Shown here one piece after another: positions 57,478 to 64,000 of a stretch of DNA of 64,000 nucleotides. The notes under the pieces were generated by a model, which did no database searches, had not been told where the DNA came from, and was given only the letters and a program-made list of their open reading frames with translations. The stretch is from Streptosporangium sp. NBC_01495. GTDB taxonomy: Bacteria; Actinomycetota; Actinomycetes; Streptosporangiales; Streptosporangiaceae. Location: the NCBI RefSeq assembly GCF_036250735.1, contig NZ_CP109430.1, forward strand, positions 310,001 through 374,000. The letters run 5' to 3'. Both the position numbers and the translations under genes were made by a program. The stretch's first letter is position 1. Each line of letters starts with the position of its first letter.

Positions 57478-59275
57478 GGGAACCTCCAAGGCCGGGTAGT
57501 TAGCGTTTCTGCAGGTCACGCAAGCCCATTGAGGGGGCCCTGACGCGGAGCAACGGAGCTCGTTGATACAGGCAGTCGACCAAGACAGCTTGCATCCGAG
57601 GAGCTCCGTTGCCGTCTCATCATGTCCCGCCGAGTCCCGTGATGGCCATCACCCGTACCGTCACTGTGGCCGCCGGGAGGTTCGCTGCCGGGCAGCTCGG
57701 TGGCCTGACTCCGTTTCTGCCCTTCGAGTTGGTGGATGCCGTTCTGGAGGAGACCCGGGCGGTCCAGCAGCGGCTGAGAGACCTGCCGTCCCGGGTCGGG
57801 GTGTACTTCCTGGTGGCGATGTGTCTCTTCCCGGAGGTCGGATACCGGCTGGTGTGGGACAAGCTGACCGCCGGCATCGGCGGCTGTCTGCCGGGCCCCA
57901 GCGCGAAGGGACTGCGTGATCTACGTCGCCGCGTGGGCTGCGCTCCGGTGAAGGCGCTGTTCGAAGTGGTGGCAGGGGTACTGGCTCCACCGCGGACGCC
58001 GGGCGTGCGCTTCGGCCCGTACCGCACGGTCTCCTTCGACGGCTGCAGCTCGATCAAGACCCCGGACAGTGAGCGTAACCGTGGCTGGCTGAGACGATGC
58101 CCGCACGGCGGCTATCCGCAGGTCGAGTTGATGACGCTGGTCGAGACCGGCACCCGCTCCGTGATCGGCGCGGTGTTCGGCCCCACCCGGGAGAGCGAAA
58201 CCTCCTATGCCACCCGCCTGTTGTCCCATCTCGGTCCCGAGATGCCGCTGCTGTGGGACCGGGGCTTCGACAGCAACGACTTCCTCGCCGCCGTGCACGC
58301 CACCGGCGCCCGCGTCGTGGGCCGCATCCGACAGTGCCGTCGCCCGCCGGTCCTTGAAGACCCTCATGGATTCCTCCCACCTCTCGGTCGTCGGCGGAGT
58401 CGCCGTGCGCATCATCGAGGCCGACGTACGAGTCACCTGCGCCGACGGCAGCACCTTCAACGGCTCCTACCGTCTGGTGACCACCCTGCTGGACGCCCGG
58501 CGCTACCCCGCCGACCGTCTCGTGCACCTCTACCACGAACGCTGGGAACACGAGAGCGCCTACTACGCGCTGCGTCACACCATTCTGCGCGGCCGGGTCC
58601 TGCGCTCGTGCGACCCGGTCGGCGTCGAGCAGGAGATGTGGGCCCTGCTGCTGTGCTACCAGCTCCTGCGCCGCGCCATCACCGAGGCAGCGGAGTTCCA
58701 GCCGGGCACCGATCCTGATCGTTGCAGCTTCACGATCGCTCTCCACACCGCCCGTGACCTGCTGGTACGCGCCGAAGAAGTCTTCGAGCAGGGCCTCGGG
58801 GCGATCGGCCGGCGGGTGATGTCGGAGCTGGCCCCGCCGCGTCGGCCCCGCATCAGTACCCGGAAGGTGAAGTCACCCATCTCACGCTACGCGGAAAGGA
58901 AGATGGACGGCCGCCCCGACCAGAGCCTGACCGTGACCTCCGTGGCGGTCTCTGTCCTGCCACCCCCGCCTCCTCGTCCCGCGCTGCCGGCCGCCACGGT
59001 CCCCGACTACGCCGGCCCCGGCCAGACCAGCAACCGCACGAACCGCGTCCTTACAGCCCTACAGGCGCAACCCGAGCGGCAATGGCGGGCCAGAGAAATC
59101 GCCGAGCTTCTCGGCGACGTCACCCTGGTCGCCACCCATCGACAACTCGCCCGCTGGACCGAGAGAGGGCTGATCAAAAGGGTCCGCACCGGCCGCTACG
59201 CAGCAGTAACTCCGCCAGAGACCACCACCTTGTGTGACCTGCAGAAACGCTAACTACCCGGCCTTGGGGGAACCT
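57478..59275 (+). mobile_element. IS4-family insertion sequence with 34-bp perfect TIRs and 8-bp target duplication
   Basis: Element 57486-59267. Its ends begin CCAAGGCCGGGTAGTTAGCG and are perfectly inverted for 34 bp. Both sides are flanked by GGGAACCT (57478-57485, 59268-59275), a clean target duplication showing recent insertion. The transposase stop codon lies within the right TIR. Confidence 0.92.
57609..59253 (+). pseudogene. IS4-family transposase, frameshifted
   Basis: An N-terminal IS4 domain (FLPFELVDAVLEETRAVQQR ... GVYFLVAMCLFPEVGYRL) and the first two catalytic Asp (SFDGCSSIKTPDS; LLWDRGFDSNDF) are in frame 3. From about 58353 homology continues in frame 1 (LKTLMDSSHLSVVGGVAVRI) with the Glu of LYHERWEHESAYYAL. 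GTCCTTGAAG looks like GTCCTGAAG with one extra T, so a single-base insertion disrupts the gene. Programmed frameshifting is not known in this family. Confidence 0.85.
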
Positions 59276-59291
59276 CAGTTTCGCCTCACCA

Positions 59292-59350
59292 GAGAAACGA
59301 TCTTTGGAGCATCTGCTCCAACCCAGGGCAGCACCATTCGTGAACGCCCC
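59292..59350 (+). repeat. 59-bp two-block repeat, copy D
   Basis: GAGAAACGATCTTT, 31-bp spacer, TTCGTGAACGCCCC; exact 59-bp length. It lies 17 bp after the IS4 target duplication and about 105 bp before the DUF6461 gene. Confidence 0.75.
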
Positions 59351-59455
59351 CTGGTCATAGCAGCGACACAGACGATCCACCAGTCCCGTGCCGTCTCTGC
59401 GAGGACCTCGAAGATCTGTTCCCGGATCTGTTCCCGCCGAGCGAAGGAGCCATGT

Positions 59456-60094
59456 GTGAACACCGGACAGCCGCCGGCCGCCAACCTGCACGAGCATTAC
59501 CGGCAACTCCGCTCCAGCCGGCACTGGCTGGACGTGGCCATGTGCTGGACAGTGGTGGTCCCAGACAGCGGGAAAGCATTCACCCTGGACCAGATCGCCG
59601 CCCGGCTCGGTGGGGACACGTCATACCAGCTTCATGAGGCAGCACCGCTCAGCGCCGTCATGCTCCCCTACGACGATGACTATCCCGTGCTCGTCGATTG
59701 GTGCGGCTCCGCCGCCATGCTCTTGGAGATCGACTACCTCGGATCAAGCCCCGCCGTACTCCAGCGGCTCAGTCAGGGAGCCCGGGTCTACAGCGCCTGG
59801 TGGAACGTCAACAGTCACAATCGGCTGAGTTTCGCGGCCGGAGGCGAGCTCATCCTGACGATCGACGCGTTCGGTCCCGGGAGGCCGGAAGACCATGCCG
59901 GCATCGGTCGATGGCCTGAGCTGCAGGAGATGACAGACTTCTTCGTCGACTTCGAGGAACGCGACGAGGACTACGATTGGAAAGCCGCCATGCTCGCAGT
60001 CATCGACCACACCACAGGAGCAAGGCTGACCAGCGAGTGGCTGGAGCAACCACACCCGTACACAACGGTCCGTATGCCCGACGCAGCACGCTGA
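59456..60094 (+). CDS. DUF6461-type protein
   Basis: 212 residues from GTG 59456, with GAAGGAGCC upstream. VLVDWCGSAAMLLEIDYLGS, SPAVLQRLSQGARVYSAWWN, VNSHNRLSFAAGGELILTID fit the beta-rich DUF6461 family of actinomycetes. No signal peptide, membrane helix or catalytic motif. The gene is flanked on both sides by copies of the 59-bp repeat (D and E), giving it a cassette-like look. Function unknown. Confidence 0.7.
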   Translation: MNTGQPPAANLHEHYRQLRSSRHWLDVAMCWTVVVPDSGKAFTLDQIAARLGGDTSYQLHEAAPLSAVMLPYDDDYPVLVDWCGSAAMLLEIDYLGSSPAVLQRLSQGARVYSAWWNVNSHNRLSFAAGGELILTIDAFGPGRPEDHAGIGRWPELQEMTDFFVDFEERDEDYDWKAAMLAVIDHTTGARLTSEWLEQPHPYTTVRMPDAAR

Positions 60095-60112
60095 ACCCCT
60101 GAACGCTTGGCT

Positions 60113-60171
60113 GGGAAGCGATCTTCGTCAGGGCATCATCGTCGCTGCTCAACCACACTTGTAAACGCCCC
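60113..60171 (+). repeat. 59-bp two-block repeat, copy E
   Basis: GGGAAGCGATCTTC, 31-bp spacer, CTTGTAAACGCCCC; exact 59-bp length. It begins 18 bp after the DUF6461 stop. Confidence 0.8.
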
Positions 60172-60266
60172 CCGAGTGGTCCGCGGGTTGGCTTTCCCCG
60201 TCAAGTCTGCGTGTTGAAGTTCTTGCCGCTGTCTTGCCAACATCCTGATGCTCTCAGCCTCGGTAG

Positions 60267-62351
60267 TTACGAGGCTCCATCAGAAGTGTCGGCGGCGAGG
60301 TGGTCGTGTAGGACAGCGTGGCGGAACTGATAGACCGGGCCGACGGCACGCAGCAACCCCAGACGGTGGGCGTCGTCCAGGAAATCCATGATTCGCCAGG
60401 GAAGCCGGTGTTCGAGGGCCAGTCGAGCCACCGCGATGGTGCAGGTCAGCCACGCATGATGCTTCCCGAGCAGGAGCCCGAACACGACCGCGAACCCGAG
60501 CCAGGCCCCGAACACGGCCACGGTCCCGAACACGGGCATGAACACGGTCGTGAGCCCGAGCATGGCCATTCGAAGCAGGGTGAGGGCTCTGTCGGCTTGC
60601 CAACTGGAGCGGGGCGTGCTGGTCGATATGAGCGTAGGTTGTTCCGCCCAGTTGATCAGCCCGAATGCCAGTGTGAATCCGAGCCCGGCACTGAGACCAA
60701 CCACGAGCCCGGGCACGAGTCCGAGCGAGCGCACGGCCAAGACCCCGACTGCGGTCATGGGTATGAACCCCTGCTTGAGGTTGTCTTTGATGGAGCGGCG
60801 GAGAAGAAGTGTTCGTCCGCGCAAGCACACGTTGGCGTAGCCAGGTGTTTCGTTAACCCAAAACGTGGCGGCCGCGAGCCCGAACACGAGCCCGAACCCG
60901 ACCACGAACTCGAACACGAGCCTGAGCCCGACCACGAACTCGAGCCCGGCCAGGAGCCCGGCCACGAGTCCGACTGTTAGCCGGATGTGTGGTGTGGTGC
61001 GGGCGATGTGCCACCAGGCGATGTCGCGGGTGGCAGTCGGAGGGAAGGCGCGGGCCAGGTAGGTCAGGTGGCGGCGGGTGGTGTCGGGGTCGAGCCGGTG
61101 GCGGGGCCGGAAGTGGTCGGCGGGGTCGGTGCTGGGCGGGCGAGAGTCGATCAGGTTGGGGATGAGCCGGTTGAGCAGGTGGGCGCGCAGCGCGTCGGCG
61201 TCGCCGCCCAGGGGGCCGGTCAGCGGGGCGGGGTCGGCTCCGGGGGTCAGGTAGATGGTGCGGATCAGCCACAAGCCCAGCGGGGTGGCGGCGAGCCGGG
61301 TCAGGCCGGGGACGGTGCCAGATCGCAGAGCGGCCAGGACCTGGACCCAGGCATCGCAGGGGGAGGCGGGCAGGCAGGCGGACAGGTAGTTCGCGGAGGC
61401 CTGCGGGGTGACGGGCTTGGGGACGATGACCGCGGCCGCAGTCAGCGGCCGGCCGGTTTCGTGGATGGCGGTGGTGAACTCGGAGCGGCGGCTGGTGAGG
61501 ATGAGCTGGTCGCGGACGGTCAGCGAGGCGTTGAGCGCTGCGATCACCTGGGCGCGCGTAGCCGCGGGGATTTCGTCCAGGCCGTCCAGGACGGCCAGGA
61601 TGTGACCGCCTTTGGCCAGCTCGGTGGCGGTGCCGCCACCGAGCTCAGGGGCGGCCAGCGCCGGATAGTCCTGGGTCAGGCGGATCGCGAGCCAGTCCTG
61701 CAGCAGGGGATGGGCGTTGGTGTCCCAGCCGGAGATCGGCAGCAGCACCGGCACCGGCACGACCTCCCCCTCGCGGGCGCCGCTCTGGTCGGCCGTCCGG
61801 GTGGATAACAGCTGCAGCAGCAGCTGCATCGCCAAGGTGGTCTTGCCCATGCCCGCGCCGCCGGCGATGACCAGCCGCCGCCGCTTCAGGCCGCGGAAGG
61901 CCTCCGCCAAGGCCGCGATGTGATTGCTGCTGCCGGTGAACGTCAGCTCGGCCTCGGTGGTGATCAGGTGGGGCTGGCTCATCACCCTGTCGTCGACGAT
62001 GAGCTGCCAGTGCACCGGGATCGGTCCGGGTTCATCCTCCAGCAGCCGGTGGCGGGCCTCAGTGTGCCACTGCTCCTTCACCAGATCGGCTAGCCTCTGC
62101 GCGGCGGCGTCGACATCCACGGATGCGCCCGCGTCTGCGCTGGCCGAGGCGGCCGCGCGTGCGGAACGCAGGGCCCAGACCACCACAGTGCCCACCAGCA
62201 TCGCCCCGGCCAGTGCCACGGCGACGACGTCGGCGAGGTTGACCTCGGCACCCGGTGTCCGCGCCTGCCATACCGAGATCACCGCCGCGCCCACCGCTAG
62301 GAGGGCCAGCACGGCGACGGCAATCCGCCAGCCTGCTTTGCGTCTGTTCAC
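60267..62351 (-). CDS. NACHT NTPase with multiple membrane segments
   Basis: 694 residues from GTG 62351 (AAGGGTGA upstream); ATG 62396 adds 15 residues without a ribosome site. Two N-terminal helices (WRIAVAVLALLAVGAAVISV; VVAVALAGAMLVGTVVVWAL), then NACHT: Walker A VIAGGAGMGKTTLAMQLLL, Walker B HILAVLDGLDEIPA, and LTSRRSEFTTAI. The C-terminal 270 residues have repeated Gly/Leu/Val/Phe membrane stretches (GLVFGLAAATFW; GLVPGLVVGLSAGLGFTLAF). Bacterial NACHT proteins include antiphage sensors; membrane-embedded forms are common in actinomycetes with unknown roles. It lies among mobile-DNA debris. Confidence 0.85.
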   Translation of the reverse strand: MNRRKAGWRIAVAVLALLAVGAAVISVWQARTPGAEVNLADVVAVALAGAMLVGTVVVWALRSARAAASASADAGASVDVDAAAQRLADLVKEQWHTEARHRLLEDEPGPIPVHWQLIVDDRVMSQPHLITTEAELTFTGSSNHIAALAEAFRGLKRRRLVIAGGAGMGKTTLAMQLLLQLLSTRTADQSGAREGEVVPVPVLLPISGWDTNAHPLLQDWLAIRLTQDYPALAAPELGGGTATELAKGGHILAVLDGLDEIPAATRAQVIAALNASLTVRDQLILTSRRSEFTTAIHETGRPLTAAAVIVPKPVTPQASANYLSACLPASPCDAWVQVLAALRSGTVPGLTRLAATPLGLWLIRTIYLTPGADPAPLTGPLGGDADALRAHLLNRLIPNLIDSRPPSTDPADHFRPRHRLDPDTTRRHLTYLARAFPPTATRDIAWWHIARTTPHIRLTVGLVAGLLAGLEFVVGLRLVFEFVVGFGLVFGLAAATFWVNETPGYANVCLRGRTLLLRRSIKDNLKQGFIPMTAVGVLAVRSLGLVPGLVVGLSAGLGFTLAFGLINWAEQPTLISTSTPRSSWQADRALTLLRMAMLGLTTVFMPVFGTVAVFGAWLGFAVVFGLLLGKHHAWLTCTIAVARLALEHRLPWRIMDFLDDAHRLGLLRAVGPVYQFRHAVLHDHLAADTSDGAS

Positions 62352-62458
62352 GCCGATATCGTCACCCTTGGGAGGCGATATCGGCAGCGATTGCATACGA
62401 ATCGTAACCAGTTGATCGTTGTCTTAGGAGACCGCCCGCCATTTCGACCTGACGGCTC

Positions 62459-62725
62459 TCAGCGCACGCGGTGGACAGGGGTGACGTTCGATGCGGGCAG
62501 CTCCAGCTGCTCCCGCAACTCCTGGTTCTCCAGGGTGAGCTGGTGAACAGCCCGGACCAGAGCGGGGACGTCTTCCCTGATCTGCGCGAGTTCCTTGTTC
62601 TTGTTCGCGATCGTCTTCTTCAGCTTGCTGATCGTCTCGCGCAGACGCACTTCGACGTCAGGGGTTGCCCCTCGGGCTGTGACACGCTCGTAGAACTCGT
62701 TCTTCAAGTCTCTGTGGCGCTGCAA
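62459..62725 (-). pseudogene. Coiled-coil fragment, possibly Tn554-type TnpC (DUF6262) C-terminus
   Basis: 88 residues from ATG 62725, no ribosome site. Mostly coiled coil: RLRETISKLKKTIANKNKEL, AQIREDVPALVRAVHQLTLE, NQELREQLELP. This resembles the C-terminal half of DUF6262 proteins that accompany tyrosine-recombinase transposons, whose N-terminal HTH is missing. It could instead be a small intact coiled-coil protein. Confidence 0.4.
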
Positions 62726-63214
62726 GGCGGCGGCCGCCTGTTCTTCCCGGGGCCCGTAAGTCAGCCGCGCGGACCGGGCAGGCCTTCGGGGGACGAGCCG
62801 GGGGCCCGGAGGCAGCAGAGAGCATCACCGCCAGATCGTCGTCCTCACCGCTCACGCCGAGTCCCCGAACCGCGAGCATGCCCGGGTGGCCAAGAAGCTG
62901 GCAGGCGCAGGCAGCAGGGGCAGGGCCGTGACCGGCGGGTGAGGGTGAGCCAGGCCCCGGCCCTGCGTATTTTGCGGGAAGGCCGTCTGCCGGTCAGGCG
63001 GGGTTGCGCAGCCCGGGGTTTCCCGCCCCGCAGCGTTGCTCCAAGGCCCGGTGACCACTGCGCGCTACCGTGGTGATGTTCTTCTCCGACGAGGAGAGCC
63101 GCCCTTGGGCGGCCGGTGTAGAGCCGGGTGCGACGTCGGTCGGCTCCCGGTGTTACCGGCCGCCTCCCGGTGTCACCTTCATTGCATGGGCGCGGCCATA
63201 TTCCGGGGGGAAGT
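62726..63214. other. Intergenic region, no gene seen
   Basis: GC-rich; frames such as 62658-62879 (minus) lack start context and motifs. Ends with repeated GGTGT(C/T)ACCGGCCGCCTCCCGGTGTCACC just before the gene at 63215, possibly an operator or attenuator hairpin. Confidence 0.45.
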
Positions 63215-63412
63215 ATGTCGCATTCCGAACCTGATCACGAGGATGCTCCGCTGGCGGACCGCCGGGCGGAGCAGCAGGACGTTCACGACGAGCCCGACTT
63301 CGCCGACGAGTTCGCTCCGTCGCCGACCGATCCGGCCGGCCAGCCCGAAGACGATCCCGACACCGATGTCTACGGGCAAGACGAGGGCTACGACAGGCCG
63401 ACCTCGTTTTGA
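63215..63412 (+). CDS. Small acidic protein, unknown function
   Basis: 65 residues from ATG 63215, with GGGGGGAAG directly upstream. Very acidic, without hydrophobic core (EPDHEDAPLADRRAEQQDVH; DEPDFADEFAPSPTDPAG), probably disordered. No family recognised. It is followed 10 bp later by a perfect palindromic hairpin that should terminate its transcript. Confidence 0.55.
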   Translation: MSHSEPDHEDAPLADRRAEQQDVHDEPDFADEFAPSPTDPAGQPEDDPDTDVYGQDEGYDRPTSF

Positions 63413-63422
63413 AAGGCGTCCT

Positions 63423-63466
63423 CGCCGGGTGGCTTTGATGCGGCGCCGCATCAAAGCCACCCGGCG
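63423..63466. terminator. Perfect 44-bp palindrome (22-bp arms, no loop)
   Basis: Arms CGCCGGGTGGCTTTGATGCG + GC and its exact complement meet at the centre with no spacer. It lies 10 bp after the small acidic gene and before the convergent BP74-like gene, a likely bidirectional terminator. No T-tract. Confidence 0.75.
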
Positions 63467-63602
63467 GGGAAAGGCTGTTGCGCTGTCGATCAGGCTCCGG
63501 TGCCACCGGGACCGGTGAGCTGGCGCGCCCCTGGCGCGGTCCGCGGGAGGCCGGGGGGCTACTCGGCGACGAAGCCAGGTCGAAGACCGTGGGCGTGGGA
63601 CG

Positions 63603-64000
63603 CTACGGGGCGGGGATCTCGCGGACCAGCTTTGAGGTCCAGGGGCACCACACCAGGCCGGGCAGGAATGGGCCGCCCGCCTCGTCGAGGTGGTCTTCGA
63701 CGTAGGGGAGGGTGGCGTCGCACACCTTGATGGCCACATCGAAGAAGTCGATGGTGTCGGGGTTGTAGTGGAAGCTCCACCGGGGGTTGTAGTCGGCGGG
63801 GCGCTTGATGATCCTGCCGAGGACGTGGGGCCTTTCGGTGGTGGCGCCGCTGATCAGGTCCCGGGCGTGCTGGATCTTGGCGGGGTCGGTGAGTTGGAGG
63901 ACACCAGTGGAGCGAGTGACGTCGGTGAACTCGAAGTAGGCGGTCTGCGCGGTGGTGGTGCGGTGGGTCGCCTCAGCTTGCTGGGCCTGGGCGGGGGCGG
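63603..64000 (-). CDS. BP74-N-like protein, 5' end outside window
   Basis: C-terminal about 131 residues: TAYFEFTDVTRSTGVLQLTD, PAKIQHARDLISGATTERPH, VLGRIIKRPADYNPRWSFHY, NPDTIDFFDVAIKVCDATLP, GPFLPGLVWCPWTSKLVREI, stop TAG at 63603-63605. This matches the N-terminal domain of the slime-mould calmodulin-binding protein BP74, found as a secreted stand-alone protein in many actinomycetes. The upstream AQAQQAEATHRT may be the region after a signal peptide. Function in bacteria unknown. Confidence 0.75.
   Translation of the reverse strand, partial: APAQAQQAEATHRTTTAQTAYFEFTDVTRSTGVLQLTDPAKIQHARDLISGATTERPHVLGRIIKRPADYNPRWSFHYNPDTIDFFDVAIKVCDATLPYVEDHLDEAGGPFLPGLVWCPWTSKLVREIPAP

Noticed and set aside
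52069..60171. 59-bp repeats as integron attC sites
   Set aside because: attC sites have inverted core sites and fold as hairpins; these blocks are not complementary and no integron integrase is nearby. Kept as an unexplained repeat.

Overview
The window is high-GC actinomycete chromosomal DNA. GTG/TTG starts, 4-bp stop/start overlaps, a pSAM2-type integrative element and the galU / gephyrin-like molybdotransferase / sepX neighbourhood fit a Streptosporangium- or Nonomuraea-like member of the Streptosporangiales; the exact genus is inference.

Layout. (1) 1-3.9 kb: the end of a tailoring-enzyme region (partial FAD monooxygenase, SAM methyltransferase), then mobile-DNA debris (an integrase scrap, a frameshifted TauE/SafE permease) and a serine recombinase with repeats upstream. 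(2) 3.95-34.02 kb: a 30-kb actinomycete integrative and conjugative element (AICE) in the 3' end of a tRNA-Arg(CCT) gene, bounded by a perfect 52-bp direct repeat (3947-3998 and 33967-34018). Its right half is the core: two HTH/DUF5919 regulators, Nudix and HD hydrolases, GntR regulators, FtsK-like TraSA, a DUF2637 protein, RepSA, Xis and Int. Its left half is a defence island: an S-M methylase pair facing a six-gene operon M1-M2-S-R-DUF262-AAA/TOPRIM. A group II intron (about 17932-20526) lies between the halves. (3) 34-46.2 kb: conserved chromosome with a VanY-type peptidase, a SAF-domain protein, MTA phosphorylase, an FmdB zinc ribbon, a cation/proton antiporter, 5-formyl-THF cyclo-ligase, GalU, MoeA/Glp, MoaC, Mog, a GNAT enzyme, SepX/GlpR and tRNA-Ala(CGC). 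(4) 46.2-64 kb: an accessory region beginning at tRNA-Ala. It holds a recombinase/DDE-transposase element, a second truncated copy of its end, an ECF sigma/membrane pair, an Rrf2-controlled MFS exporter, an SDR-like gene, truncated IS110 and frameshifted IS4 copies, a DUF6461 gene, a NACHT membrane ATPase and a partial BP74-like gene. Five copies of an unexplained 59-bp two-block repeat are scattered between 52.0 and 60.2 kb.

How it works together. In the AICE, RepSA, TraSA, Xis and Int are the expected replication, transfer, excision and integration functions, with KorSA-like and DUF5919 repressors acting on palindromic operators. The cargo would give the host phage restriction. The last two genes of the R-M operon (a ParB-fold DUF262 protein without its usual nuclease partner, and an ABC-type ATPase with a TOPRIM-like tail) look like a co-transcribed second-line effector and are the best candidate here for an undescribed system. 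The 59-bp repeat family is the strongest unexplained DNA signal.
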